DNA of 64,000 bases from Lomentospora prolificans (taxonomy: Eukaryota; Ascomycota; Sordariomycetes; Microascales; Microascaceae), in assembly GCA_029532625.1 (NCBI GenBank), contig JARFXM010000008.1, positions 682,001-746,000 of the forward strand. The letters run 5' to 3'. Shown piece after piece: positions 45,967-57,025 of this stretch. Under the pieces are notes generated by a model. It searched no databases and had not been told where the DNA came from. It saw nothing but the letters and a program-made list of their open reading frames with translations. The position numbers and the translations under genes are program-made. Each line of letters begins with the position of its first letter. Position 1 is the first letter of the stretch.

Positions 45967-48900
45967 TCATAATGCCGCGGTTTGACCCTTGTTGGAGGCA
46001 ATGCTTGATCGGCGTGAGCTCGAGATACCCTCTCCTTCATTGTCCCCGACCCCGTTTTCGCTAGCCTTGAGTGTGCTCTCCCTTCCCAACTTGCTCGTCA
46101 ACGCGCTCAACTTGCCCTTGATACCTGCCGGTCTTCTCCTCTCGCCTCCAGCAATATTTGGGCTCGAGTTGGACCGGTGGTCTACGGAAAGGAGTCCACT
46201 TAGAGGGTTGAGGCTATGCCTTGAAGCCGGTCGCGGTAGCTCCTCTCCAAACCCAGGCCCTTGCGTATCCTGTGGTGTTGGCGGTGTCATCATGAGGAAG
46301 CTGGGAACTGCAGGCGCGCCGATACCGGAACTTGCATGCGAGCTGGAACCGCCAGTCCTGAACGATCTTGCACTGGCCACACTAGAGCTTCGACTGGTAG
46401 ACCGTGCTTGTTGACTGCTCTCATGATGGACACTTCTTAGGGACCGAGGCGGCGACCGTGAAAAGTCCATGGGTGAGGTTCCAAAGAGGCTAGATGAGTC
46501 ATCGCTATGGATGCTGTCCGTATAAGGAGACCCCATTGATGAGTGTGACGCTCCGATAATGGCAGAATTGCTAGCAAGTTCGCGAAGTTTGCTTTGTTGT
46601 GCCGTGTTGGGCCGGTGTTTTGAGAACTTGTTACCGATGATAGCCCCCGTATGTGATATAAGAGCCTTGATGACTGCTTTCTTCAACGCTAGTGCGAGGT
46701 CCAGGTTCGACCAAGTCTTGTTTCGCCACTCGATTGTCGGCATGCGGAACACAAAGTCGTGGACGTCTTCAAAGTTGCGGTTGTCTTTGCCCTTGTAACT
46801 AAGGCAGAGTTCAACAGACGGCATCTTGATGTAAGCGAAGCCCATGTAACTACTTGCACGCTCTATCATCTTGGTGAGATCGTCTGATGCTTGTTGCTTC
46901 TCCTCGAGCGGCGCTTTACTACGCAACACGAACCGCGACATCTTCCGGCCCTCGTGATTTGAGGAAGATGACACCCCGTCCTTGGTGGAAAGCCCGGTCC
47001 CCGTTCGGATGACGGTTTTATTGTGTGCGAGTGACTCTCTTGACGTCTTCCTGCTCAGCCCTCGCGGTGTGTTGGCGGCAGATGACTTGAACAAACGGAA
47101 AGAATTGCCGTCTGTGGTGTGAACACTAAGGTCTTTCTTGGGACTCTGGTTTCCTGCATTTAGAGTGTTGGAATTAAGAGTTGGCTGCAGCCTAAGTTCT
47201 AGAGATCCGGGACGGGTGCTGAAGCTCGAGCCCTTGTCAGTCAATGGTGTCGCCTGGGAAGAACTTGTGATAGAGGCGTCGTCGTCATCATCATTCTGAC
47301 CAGGCAATTGCTGCTTCAGCAAGAACGGCGAGTCATCACGGGGTCCCGACTCTGTGCCACCCTCGACATGGGGAAATATGTACTCGAACAGCTGTTTTCC
47401 AACATCGCGTTCGAGTTGGATCTTCATTGGGAAAAGGTCCACCTCGAAATGGTCCATAACAGGGATACCGGCAATATCCTCAAGCATGTGCCAACAGACA
47501 CGTATCATGTGTCGATTCCCCACATCATTGAACGTGCCCCGTTCGCCGTCAACATAGGGCGCAACAATTTCAGGGTATGTGGCATTAGGTAGCAGATTGA
47601 GGCCGAGGATCTTGCCGACCCGGACGAGGTTGATATGGGAGCCATCAGCGTTATCAGTACGGTCGTATTCGACATCGCGGAGTTGTAATTCCACCAAGGG
47701 TTCCATTGAGTCCTTAATGAGGTGCCAGACGATATCTCTCGCCGAAATTGTCCACTTAAGGAGGGCGTTGGATTGGCTTGCCTCTCCTGTTGTCTCATGT
47801 TTCCGCTGCGACGTAGTGATTGCTTTCATCAGGAAGAAAAGCTCGTCCTCACAGGCGGCAAGGTCCTTTTCCAACACTATGTGGTCCTCCCACCATTTCT
47901 TGTTCATCGTTTTGGCGTAGATCTGTAAATGTGACTTGATGGACTCGAGTTGCCTGACACGTTCCTGCAGATTCTGTATCATCTCCGGAGCACCACTCAA
48001 GTCACTAAAATCGGAAGCGAGCATAATTTTTTCCAGCCTCTCGTTCCTGGTCTTCTCCGCCGGCTCACTGTACATTAAAAGGTCTAGTACAATGACGTAC
48101 ATGGCGTAGTATTGAGAAGAATTGCAGAGTGCCCTGGCTTGGGGGAATTCGACCCAGAGGTTATCAATCCTGCTCTCAGCGTTATCGGCTGAGTCCATGT
48201 TGACACCCTCGGTATTGACATCGTCGTTATACTTCAGACGGAGGTTGTTGTACTTATCGTAACGTAACATGGCGGATGTTTTTTGGACAACGCGCCTGAA
48301 TCCGAACGGGTCGGCTTGAAAGTCGAAGATCACTTCGACCGGCACCCAAGGGGGCCAAGCTGACCCTGCCGGCGCACCGTACCTGCTACCGGCATACATG
48401 GACACGAGTCCTGTTTGGAACCATTTCTGGTGGGTCACGAAGAACTGTGCGCTGTCCATGTTGAGCAAGAAACGTCGTTGAACGAGACCACTGACAGTAT
48501 CGGATATGCGAGCCTTATCCATGACTTCGACGACTTTCAAATCCATACCTTTTGCTGTCACGAGGACAACGTGCTTCTTATTTTTATCACTTTGAAGCTG
48601 GATCTGAGGCGCAATCAATCGTACGTGATAACTGCTGCGAGGAGTAAACTCTGCCGCAATTCCACTAGCAAGGTCGGATATAATGGTGCCCGTCTGACCC
48701 GAAGGATCGTTTTCTTCCGCATCGACCATGTTTTTGCCGTCTTGTAGGATACTCTTAATCCGATCCTCGATATCCTTTCGGACCTTCTTCGTCGAAGAGG
48801 CAGGTTCTCCGGGGGTTGTTGTCTTGGTTTTGCTTGGAAACGGGCGTGCAGATCCCTTTCCGTCTTGTGTCGACTTAGCCTTTGTCTGCTCGTCCACAAT

Positions 48901-51900
48901 ATCGAGGATAAACTTGACTGCAGGCCGAGATAAGTAGTAGACGAAACCACGCCGCTGGCTATTCTGGTGAATATATCGCAAAACGATATTTCGTAGTAAA
49001 TTGTTCCACTTCAGCTGCATATTATGGACCACGAATCGATTGGTATAATCGCTGTCGAACTCCGCACCAGACGGCAAGGTCATCGACCCTCCAGCTAGTT
49101 CTAGGGAAGTATCCCCGTGGTTGTCTTCACGGCTACCGTTTGAACTAGTTGAATTGCCACTAGACGAGGCTTCAATTGTCATCTGTTGGAGCATGTGGTC
49201 GAGAAACATTCTCTTCCGACAGAGCAGGGTCGTGTGGTGACGGAGCGCCTCGAGCTCGGCTAACATTTGGACGTCTCGTCCCTCATCTCGCATGACACGG
49301 AACTCGGCATCGCCAAGGGTTTGCGCATGAGCTTCCATCTGGTCTTCTAGTTGCGCGAGTCGGTCTCGAATGAGCTGTGCTTGAACGTGCCGAGGGTCAT
49401 CATCATGGCTCATCATGCAAAAGTGAGTAGGCTCTTGTCCGAACGGACTAGTGCGATCAGGATCGCCAGAAATCATCCCTCCAATATCGGTTTGGCGGAA
49501 ATAAGTCAAGCGTGGGGCACAGGCAAGAGGTAAAATTTTAACGTCTGGGTTTCTTTGTGCAGGCGTAGCACTTTCGAGTTCGACAAAATCATCCATATCA
49601 ATCCAGCTGGGGTCGTTGTCGGGAATGGTGAATCTCGAGTAGTCGGGGGAATCATCATCTTGGTCATCAGACGGAGGAAAGCCGCCGTTCTTGAGGGATT
49701 CGGCGTTACTGTCCATAGTCGCGGAAACAGCTCGCACATCAGCGGAAACGAGATCAAGCTGTGCAGCATGAATCTTGATACCGGTTGTACGTGCTTTAGA
49801 CTTGCGTCCTCGGTCTCGCGTATTAAATTCTTCTCGCCGCTGATGGATGTCGAGCATAAAGCTATCGAAGCGAACCTTGAGCCCCGTTGCAGAAACAGCA
49901 CTTTCGGCGGCTGCCGCTTCCACGTTTTTGTGCTTATAGATATGACTGAGGAACAAGGGGGCAAGAAGGAGGTTATACTTGACGGTAGCCAGATGCCGAC
50001 CAAACTTCTTGCTATTCATTTCCCTGCCAGGGAAAAGGCGACCCTGGCGAATTGGCAAGGAGAGGGGGCTTCCAAAAAGAGCCCACCATGCAAAAAAGTG
50101 CGTGAAGAAGCGTGGTGTAAAATGGACGGTGTTATAGCTCTTGGAAGGCCCCGGTTCCGGCGCGGACCAGTCACGGCTTGCGGGTGCTCTAATATCGATT
50201 GAAAGATGAATATGTTGGCTGCGGAAGCCTCGAAGCGCATCGTACGGAAGGCCATCTTGGGACTTGGCATAGAGTGGTGACTTCAGCACAATGTCGTAAT
50301 GAGGCCGAAAATCGAAGCTCCTCTTGCCCTTTTCTATTGCCCGCTCAAATACAAGGCCAATCATCCACTGAACCTCGCCAGATAGCTTCATGGCGACCTT
50401 CTTGAATGCAGCACTGGATTTGGTCATATCGTCTCCGCCTGGACCGTGGTACAGGTTCCGTCGTCTCGCTTCCTCTCGAACTTCGTGGCTATAATCGGGA
50501 ACCGCGAGCACATACTCACCGCTGTCGACAGTCATAAATTTCTTGGGGTCGTCCTTTGCATTCAATGCGAGACGGACATCATGCCTCCAGCACATGAGGA
50601 AGCCGGCGCCGTAGCCTGTCATGAGATAAGGATCACGGGTGCCCTTTAGTGCTAAATGTACGTCACCATGGCCTTTCCACGCAATGTGAATACGTGAGTG
50701 GAAGTTGAGTCGGAGCTTATCCCAGAAACCCACTCGCTCGGATGGATCTAATTGCGGCTTTGTAAAAGATTCGATGACCATCATCATGTCTTGCATGGCT
50801 GGCTGGTAGCAGGGCCCCCATGTTATCCGCGTTGGTAGCGCAGTATTGATGTCAACAGATATATCAGAATAGGATTTCACAGGCCCAATGGTACGCCGGA
50901 CATCAATAGCGAAACCATGGTCATGATGCGGTCCTGACGCACTCGGGGGGATGACCTGCACGCGGACTTTGCGCGCGGACTCAGGGCCTCTGAATTCTTC
51001 TGCAATAACAAAATTCGCCTTAAGTGAGAGCGAGTTGAGACGAGTGGATTGCCCGACCTTCAGTGCTGGGACATGAATAAAGGGGAGCGGATAGTCCCGA
51101 AGACTTATTCTGGCCTCGTTTAAGTCAATAGATATGTTCATGGGAACGAGGAGGCTGTACTGCATATCGCGGGGCATTCCTTTGCCGACGGAGTGTAAGA
51201 AGTTGGGTAGTTCCTGAAGAGGGAAGGAGGGCTTATCAAGAACAATATGCAGGTCAGAGATAAGTGCTGATACCAAGGCCGGTCGCTCTGGGACCTCCAA
51301 GATATTCTCGGCATCCTCAAGGTCCTCTGGAACGTGATCCGGACCCCAGAATAGGCCTCGCATTTCTCGAATAGCTCGAGATGATCTAGTGTAGGCCTGG
51401 TTAATCCTCTTCTTCCAGCTTTGCGCGTTGTAGATGTTGAGCTTCTCTCTTGCTTCCCTCTCAGATAGCTGTGTGTTTCCCGTTAGGGTTGGAGGGTTGC
51501 TTTCAGGGTCGTATCGAGGGGCTTCGTTACTTCTCCCATGCCTCGAGTGTCCATCCGTGCTGTAACCCTGATTAGATGTGGGTATTGAGGTGTTGGATGC
51601 CTTGGGGTGGAAAGTCGAGCGAGTGCGCAACTTGGTAGATTCGATACGCGACTCTTGCTCTCGGATGCGTTTCATCTTGAGTTTGAAAGCATCTTCACGA
51701 GCCAGCCTCTGAATCTGTTCGGTAAGGCCCACTCGATAGATCATCCCAAGCTTCCACTCAAATGCGCCATCTTCAAGCTCGAAGAGGAAGCTCCGCGTCC
51801 GAAGCGAGACTTTGGGCACTTTTTTGGGCCCCTCGGGACCCTTTTCTAGGATGTACTCATTCGTCCCAGTCTTGAACCTGTGATGGAGTTGTTGAACCGA

Positions 51901-54885
51901 CTTGAAGACATTGACGATATTGTCGGTGATGTGGTACACTATCGTCTCATGAGGCACAGCAATTCGAGTAGCTTCAGCGGCAATGTCAAAAAGCTTCTCC
52001 TCGATGCAGTTTCCCGATGAGAGCTTATGGCGGGATCTACGATAGTCTATTCGCCAGGCTTTGACGCTTATCACCCTTGCCCATACTTTATGCATGCGCG
52101 GTGCTGCGACATAAAGGCGAGCCAGTCTCGAAGTGAGGTAGGGTGGTGACCAACGATGACGGCCGGCTTCAAAGCCGTGGACTTGAAGCATGAGGGAGGG
52201 TTCATTGGGCATCTCGCCTTTGATCTGGACTAACGCGACTTTTAGGTCGACGGTAAACAACTCGGGTAACGAGGTACCTCGGGGAGCGAGAGATGGTGAA
52301 TCCGGCGGAGCTAAATGGTCCATAACAGTTGTGATCTTGGACGACATGGCAGGCTTCGTTGATGGAGTTAGCTGCCTTCTGGATCCTAGGAAAGCCTTCC
52401 TGAGGACTAAGATGGCAAGGCCTACGGCATAGTGACGGTATAAGGAGTAGTTGATTAGGATTGAGCGGAAATTCGCCTGAAGTTGAAAGAGCGGGCCCTG
52501 GCCATCACTCACAGCTGATAGAGCGACGTCAAATCTTGGCATCCGCAGGAAAGGGTCCATCTCCATCTTGTCCGCAGCTTCCACCATATATGTTTCAAGA
52601 CCCCTGACATAAAATGCTAAACGCCGCCCGTCTCCCAGCGTCTGTTGCTTCTTGCGCGGGGACGGGGAAATTGGAGGCCTCGCGAAGTCTGCATCCGGGG
52701 TGAGAGACCGGTTGCTCGCCCTCCTTCGAGATGGCCGTCGTTGTAGTCCATCGAGCCTTTGCGCTCGGTACTCCACACCCACCGAATCGAGCTGCAGTGA
52801 TACACCCCGCCTGTCGTCAGAGAGGTGTTCATCGATACCAGCTACTTCCAAGCTGAAGTCATTAGTCTGTATCTGGAAATGCAACAACCAGGGTGGCATA
52901 TCTCGTAAAAAGTTGCGCTGAGAGAGTGGTCGTGTCTCAACCACCCGCTCAGAGGCCGAGTTCAGCCGTAGTTGCTGAAAAATCTCTTGGAGCCCGTCTG
53001 TGATTTCGGGACGCACTAGCTTGGCGGCGAAAGATTGTATGTTTCCGTTTGCCACAACACAGACATCCGGAGCAGCACTAATTTGAACTTTAAGGTCGAA
53101 TGCTTCCGTTTGTAAGAGGTCAAATCGGTTGCCGGTTGACGTCTGATAGTAGAGATCATGGCACTGAAGTCTCGTAGTGGCAACGAGCGAATAATGCATC
53201 TCTTCGTAGGTCGAATGGTAGGACTCCATATCTAAAGATACGGAGGATATAGACGAGATGATCATATCAAAATCATCGGGTTCGGCAGTCTTGTCAACCG
53301 GAGGCAACGCTATTCTCATCACGGGCTCATGCATGGAAAACTTGATAGTAGCCTTGGGTAGAAGCCGTGACATGAGGACATGTCGCCTAGACTCCCGCGG
53401 TTGCCGGGTTCGAGAGTTTCGTGGTTTCGTTTTTAAAAGAGTGAGCACAAGGGCGAGATGGCGTGGATCAAGGTCGATAGAGGGCGAGGTAACCACGGAA
53501 TTAGCAAACAAGATGTTAGCGTTTCGCTCTTCGGGGCTTCCGTCCTTTGCCAGCTTAACCGTCTTCGAGGGAAGAGTTGTTCGAACAGTCGTCGTTGCCA
53601 TTGGAATATAGAGAATTCTTTCGGGCTTACCCTGCCCATCATCTAAGCCAATCGACACGGATAAGGCAGCAGCTAGGGCCTCATGTGCGACATCCTGAGA
53701 GGGAAAATACATTTGATGGACAGGGGACTTTGGGTCCAGACGGTGAAGATCGATACCGACCTCCTTCATGGAGGCAGTTAACTGCAGTGGTGTACCGTCG
53801 GAATCTATCTTCTTGGAGAGCCCAACAAAGCTTACTGCGAATTGTACTTCCTTGATTCCCTTAACAAGTGCTGTGATGAACTCTTTGGAATTGGCAAGTG
53901 TCTCCATAAAATCATTATTAGTGCGGAAATCCTGGAAGTCGCCGAAACCAGACCTCATCGAAGCATCTTGGTTTATGACAGGACTAGACACCTTTGGTGA
54001 CGCATTGCGACACCGCTTATAATGTTTAAGGGAAAGTGCAAGGTCGTCGTAGGGAATGTGCACGCGGCCCAATTTGAGGGCAATACTCATGTCCCGAAGG
54101 CTGCCTAGGTTCTCGGAAAGATAGGCATTGACGTTGAAAGTGGCATTGTCGAGAATCTCGAGCGGTTCCCTGCTTTCCGCAGTAAACAGGACGCTTTTCA
54201 ACGTCAATATCCACTCGGCTTGCTGATCCTGCTTCTTCCTATCGGCTCTCGCAGCAAAGAAGAAACGAGCTCGATCTACCATCTTGCGACGAGTGTCCAC
54301 AGCGACAGTCAAACTGCCCACCTGGACACTGCCAACTTTGACGACATTGATCGTGGTATTCGTGGCAACAATATCGACCATCCGTAACCAATTCACATTT
54401 TTCTGTAATGTCTTCAGCCGACCCTTCATCTTATTCACGAAGCGATTCACCGCCTCGCTTTGAGAGGCAGTATCCCTCATATTCGTACGTATCGTTGGCA
54501 GTGGGGTTTGTGAGGCGGAATCCTCAGGCCTCGAATCGTACTCATCTCCAGCAGACGCTGCTGCATCCTCGGCCTCGGAGTCCTCCTCGCGAATTTTATG
54601 GGCATTGTCCAAGTCCTTCACGTCGACCGTGGCGACAAGCTCGTTGATTACAATGCTGATCCATGTCGGTTGCGCGAAGTTGGGCCGGTGGAGGTTGAGT
54701 CCGAGACCTCGGATCTCGATCTTGAGGCCATCTCGGGGTGTATAGGCAAGCCGCCGAAGAGAGAAGTAGCCTATACGTTGGATAGAGATACCAGTAAGAA
54801 TTCTCAATATAGCAAACAAAACAAAAGTTGACAGGTAAATGAGTACAATGATAGCCAAGAGGAAAGTAGGGTTGAGTAGGGCCAT
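45967..54885 (-). CDS. FMP27: FMP27/BLTP2 bridge-like lipid-transfer protein
   Basis: Proteins of the FMP27/Hobbit/SABRE (BLTP2) family form a long hydrophobic groove that moves lipids between ER and plasma membrane or mitochondria at contact sites. A single uninterrupted frame encodes 2,972 residues, near full length for the family. The ATG at 54885 begins MALLNPTFLLAIIVLIY, a hydrophobic N-terminal anchor, followed by the RBG-type repeats of the groove (ISIQRIGYFSLRRL onward). The family marker GFWDK is at 1386-1390 (ERVGFWDKLRLNFHSRI), with HIAWKGHGDVHLALKG after it. The C-terminal quarter has the FMP27 C-terminal region and a Ser-rich disordered tail. An 8.9 kb gene with no intron stands out here. 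The seven in-frame codons upstream of the ATG have no start. It could also be the paralogue Hob-type; one copy is seen in this window. Confidence 0.93.
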   Translation of the reverse strand: MALLNPTFLLAIIVLIYLSTFVLFAILRILTGISIQRIGYFSLRRLAYTPRDGLKIEIRGLGLNLHRPNFAQPTWISIVINELVATVDVKDLDNAHKIREEDSEAEDAAASAGDEYDSRPEDSASQTPLPTIRTNMRDTASQSEAVNRFVNKMKGRLKTLQKNVNWLRMVDIVATNTTINVVKVGSVQVGSLTVAVDTRRKMVDRARFFFAARADRKKQDQQAEWILTLKSVLFTAESREPLEILDNATFNVNAYLSENLGSLRDMSIALKLGRVHIPYDDLALSLKHYKRCRNASPKVSSPVINQDASMRSGFGDFQDFRTNNDFMETLANSKEFITALVKGIKEVQFAVSFVGLSKKIDSDGTPLQLTASMKEVGIDLHRLDPKSPVHQMYFPSQDVAHEALAAALSVSIGLDDGQGKPERILYIPMATTTVRTTLPSKTVKLAKDGSPEERNANILFANSVVTSPSIDLDPRHLALVLTLLKTKPRNSRTRQPRESRRHVLMSRLLPKATIKFSMHEPVMRIALPPVDKTAEPDDFDMIISSISSVSLDMESYHSTYEEMHYSLVATTRLQCHDLYYQTSTGNRFDLLQTEAFDLKVQISAAPDVCVVANGNIQSFAAKLVRPEITDGLQEIFQQLRLNSASERVVETRPLSQRNFLRDMPPWLLHFQIQTNDFSLEVAGIDEHLSDDRRGVSLQLDSVGVEYRAQRLDGLQRRPSRRRASNRSLTPDADFARPPISPSPRKKQQTLGDGRRLAFYVRGLETYMVEAADKMEMDPFLRMPRFDVALSAVSDGQGPLFQLQANFRSILINYSLYRHYAVGLAILVLRKAFLGSRRQLTPSTKPAMSSKITTVMDHLAPPDSPSLAPRGTSLPELFTVDLKVALVQIKGEMPNEPSLMLQVHGFEAGRHRWSPPYLTSRLARLYVAAPRMHKVWARVISVKAWRIDYRRSRHKLSSGNCIEEKLFDIAAEATRIAVPHETIVYHITDNIVNVFKSVQQLHHRFKTGTNEYILEKGPEGPKKVPKVSLRTRSFLFELEDGAFEWKLGMIYRVGLTEQIQRLAREDAFKLKMKRIREQESRIESTKLRTRSTFHPKASNTSIPTSNQGYSTDGHSRHGRSNEAPRYDPESNPPTLTGNTQLSEREAREKLNIYNAQSWKKRINQAYTRSSRAIREMRGLFWGPDHVPEDLEDAENILEVPERPALVSALISDLHIVLDKPSFPLQELPNFLHSVGKGMPRDMQYSLLVPMNISIDLNEARISLRDYPLPFIHVPALKVGQSTRLNSLSLKANFVIAEEFRGPESARKVRVQVIPPSASGPHHDHGFAIDVRRTIGPVKSYSDISVDINTALPTRITWGPCYQPAMQDMMMVIESFTKPQLDPSERVGFWDKLRLNFHSRIHIAWKGHGDVHLALKGTRDPYLMTGYGAGFLMCWRHDVRLALNAKDDPKKFMTVDSGEYVLAVPDYSHEVREEARRRNLYHGPGGDDMTKSSAAFKKVAMKLSGEVQWMIGLVFERAIEKGKRSFDFRPHYDIVLKSPLYAKSQDGLPYDALRGFRSQHIHLSIDIRAPASRDWSAPEPGPSKSYNTVHFTPRFFTHFFAWWALFGSPLSLPIRQGRLFPGREMNSKKFGRHLATVKYNLLLAPLFLSHIYKHKNVEAAAAESAVSATGLKVRFDSFMLDIHQRREEFNTRDRGRKSKARTTGIKIHAAQLDLVSADVRAVSATMDSNAESLKNGGFPPSDDQDDDSPDYSRFTIPDNDPSWIDMDDFVELESATPAQRNPDVKILPLACAPRLTYFRQTDIGGMISGDPDRTSPFGQEPTHFCMMSHDDDPRHVQAQLIRDRLAQLEDQMEAHAQTLGDAEFRVMRDEGRDVQMLAELEALRHHTTLLCRKRMFLDHMLQQMTIEASSSGNSTSSNGSREDNHGDTSLELAGGSMTLPSGAEFDSDYTNRFVVHNMQLKWNNLLRNIVLRYIHQNSQRRGFVYYLSRPAVKFILDIVDEQTKAKSTQDGKGSARPFPSKTKTTTPGEPASSTKKVRKDIEDRIKSILQDGKNMVDAEENDPSGQTGTIISDLASGIAAEFTPRSSYHVRLIAPQIQLQSDKNKKHVVLVTAKGMDLKVVEVMDKARISDTVSGLVQRRFLLNMDSAQFFVTHQKWFQTGLVSMYAGSRYGAPAGSAWPPWVPVEVIFDFQADPFGFRRVVQKTSAMLRYDKYNNLRLKYNDDVNTEGVNMDSADNAESRIDNLWVEFPQARALCNSSQYYAMYVIVLDLLMYSEPAEKTRNERLEKIMLASDFSDLSGAPEMIQNLQERVRQLESIKSHLQIYAKTMNKKWWEDHIVLEKDLAACEDELFFLMKAITTSQRKHETTGEASQSNALLKWTISARDIVWHLIKDSMEPLVELQLRDVEYDRTDNADGSHINLVRVGKILGLNLLPNATYPEIVAPYVDGERGTFNDVGNRHMIRVCWHMLEDIAGIPVMDHFEVDLFPMKIQLERDVGKQLFEYIFPHVEGGTESGPRDDSPFLLKQQLPGQNDDDDDASITSSSQATPLTDKGSSFSTRPGSLELRLQPTLNSNTLNAGNQSPKKDLSVHTTDGNSFRLFKSSAANTPRGLSRKTSRESLAHNKTVIRTGTGLSTKDGVSSSSNHEGRKMSRFVLRSKAPLEEKQQASDDLTKMIERASSYMGFAYIKMPSVELCLSYKGKDNRNFEDVHDFVFRMPTIEWRNKTWSNLDLALALKKAVIKALISHTGAIIGNKFSKHRPNTAQQSKLRELASNSAIIGASHSSMGSPYTDSIHSDDSSSLFGTSPMDFSRSPPRSLRSVHHESSQQARSTSRSSSVASARSFRTGGSSSHASSGIGAPAVPSFLMMTPPTPQDTQGPGFGEELPRPASRHSLNPLSGLLSVDHRSNSSPNIAGGERRRPAGIKGKLSALTSKLGRESTLKASENGVGDNEGEGISSSRRSSIASNKGQTAAL

Positions 54886-56091
54886 TGCTTCGGGACGTCC
54901 TGCCAATGATGAGGCACGTCTCGCCTGGTGTGCTGCTCCCGAAAATAATGGACCTTAATAGCGGACTAAATTCTTATCGGTGGTCGGAACCTAAGATCTC
55001 GCGTATGCAACGAAGAAGATGACCGGATTCACTCGGTGACCGGTAAAACGATTAGATCACTGCGCTCCATTTTTCGCGAGGTAAGGACTTTTATAAGTTC
55101 GCCGATGGGGCGATGGTTGAGATCAAAAGGGCTGGATTCGCTACCAGTCGTGGTATGGGATCCAGAACCTGGAAATTGCGTATGAAGACGTTGTCGTCAG
55201 CCCAGATACCTCTGGACATTCGTTGGCAGTTCTGACAGTGCTGCAAAGGACCGACTGGGAGCACACTAGTCGTCTCAATGTGGGCGCAAGTATCGCGCAC
55301 GTCGCGGCGTAAAGATCTGCGTTCGGCCGCACTAGTATCAGCGGAAATGGGGTTCGAGAGAAACACTCGACTCGTCCAAGGGCTGGAGGGGTGGCGCCGT
55401 CGAAGAGGAGCGTGGTGAGAAGGGGAAGAGTTGGAATTGCCAGCGTAGCACGGCTAGCCCGGCTCGTCGAAGGGGAGGTGAAATATGCGCCGTGGGCCGG
55501 ATGGAAGCTCGCCGTGAAGCTGAATGTGGTACAACACAATTGGAAAGCAACCAGGGACTCGTACCTGACTTGTTGAGTTAAGTAAGGGTGGGGAGCTGGA
55601 GCGTCAACACCAGAAGATACGATGATATTAGCAAGCAGGGAAACTCTTCGGTTACTTCCGGTTTCCTGGCACAGGGATATCGACATGAGAGTACCTTGGC
55701 CAACTGAGTCCAGCTGTCACAACGTAGCGAGGTACTTGCTCAACAACATTACGTTACAAACATTGTGTGAACAATGCATTGAATTATACAACATCCTACA
55801 TCTTGCAGACCTGTGCTTAAAGATTGAAAACAGGCTTCAGAAGCTGCTTCCTTATCACACAAGTGGCAATCGCCATCTTGTTATGGAATGAAATGTGTGA
55901 CTACCCCGTAGGTACAGTGCAGGGCATACACCAGGAAATAATATGAGATATATATCATGATCGTATTGCATTCCAGTTTCGATCGTCAATATTTTAGTAT
56001 TGTACAATTTTATAGTACACAGGACTGGCAGTCTGTCCCCATCTGATGTGCCTCTTTCAGCTGGCTCTGTGCTCCTTTTGCTCGCGGCTTC
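54886..56091. promoter_or_regulatory. intergenic, FMP27 upstream region
   Basis: 1.2 kb between the FMP27 start and the 3' end of the Tim17-like gene (both minus strand). It must hold the FMP27 promoter. A 181-codon minus-strand frame at 55141-55686 is Ser/Thr/Pro-rich, has no domain or signal peptide, and is regarded as chance. Confidence 0.45.
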
Positions 56092-57025
56092 TCACCAGCG
56101 CTTCCACCAGCTTTTCGCCTGTGGCGCCATATTGGAGTTACTGGTGGCAGACTGCTCTGGGTCAGCACTAAGCGACGGCCTGAGGCTCTCGATATCGTTT
56201 TCTATCTCTGTCTTAGCCACTGCCTCAGCCCTTAATTCTGAAATCTTGTCGTCGATAAGCGCAATCTCTGCTTCTATTTTGAGCATTTTTTCGCCAATAA
56301 ACGCTTCGTACTCCTCGTCCGTAAGCTTTCGGAGAGGACTATACTTTGACCTCAACCAATTCGATCCCTCCGCGCCTTCCTCGGCCGTCTTCCACTGGGT
56401 AAGCTTGTTGGCGATACCTTGTCCGGCTGCACCGAAAATGGTAAAAACTATTGCACCAGGCACAATATTACGCGGACCACCTATAACATGTGTTAGCAAC
56501 CCGAAATGTGACAGAAGACGACACTACTGTGGGTTAAGGGGGAGTGACATACGGAGTAATCCACCAACCATGCCAGCAGTTCCTCCAGCCAAAGCACTAG
56601 CTTTTATCTTATCGTTCATGCTCAATGATCTCTCGCCTCCCCAGGAGCGAGAGATGACGGATCTTGAAACTGTAATGATGTTAATGCCTCTCCAACCAGA
56701 CCCTTCGGGAAACATACGCCAATAACTTGAGCCCAAGGCAAACCACTGTATGCTCGACACCAACCCAAACAAGACGGGAGGTGCATCACGAATGATACCG
56801 GCGGCAACGCCACTTACCGCGCCCGCGCCTCCTAAATGACCATGTTAGACATTTCTATTTCCCATCGAATACAGACAGAAGACTCTGCATGGGGAACAAA
56901 CCAGCTAAAGCGCCCACCTTCAAGGCTGGGGTTAGGACGTCTATCAGCTCGGGAGGCAGAAGGCCACGTCTAGGATGCTTCGGCTGTTCGGCATCCCGGG
57001 AAGTTGGTCTGTACGGTTCGCCCAT
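56092..57025 (-). CDS. Tim17/Tim22/Tim23-like membrane protein
   Basis: A small membrane protein with the glycine-rich helix pattern of the Tim17/Tim22/Tim23 superfamily, which includes mitochondrial import channels and other organelle proteins. The exact role is not known. Four exons (57025-56902, 56831-56718, 56669-56553, 56480-56092) encode 247 residues. The first helix region carries GGAGAVSGVAAGIIRDAPP and QWFALGSSYW. A second Gly-rich part reads ALAGGTAGMVGGLLRGPRN and then FTIFGAAGQGI. A C-terminal coiled-coil-like stretch (FIGEKMLKIEAEIALIDDKI) follows, and the protein ends SWWKRW. The N-terminus has no obvious cleavable presequence. The 48-nt intron 2 is one of the shortest in the window. 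It diverges from eIF4B across 1.2 kb. A complex I assembly or import role is possible by family resemblance only. Confidence 0.75.

Noticed and set aside
55141..55686. 181-codon minus-strand ORF upstream of FMP27
   Set aside because: It is Ser/Thr/Pro-rich with no signal, motif or splice support; it probably lies in the FMP27 promoter.
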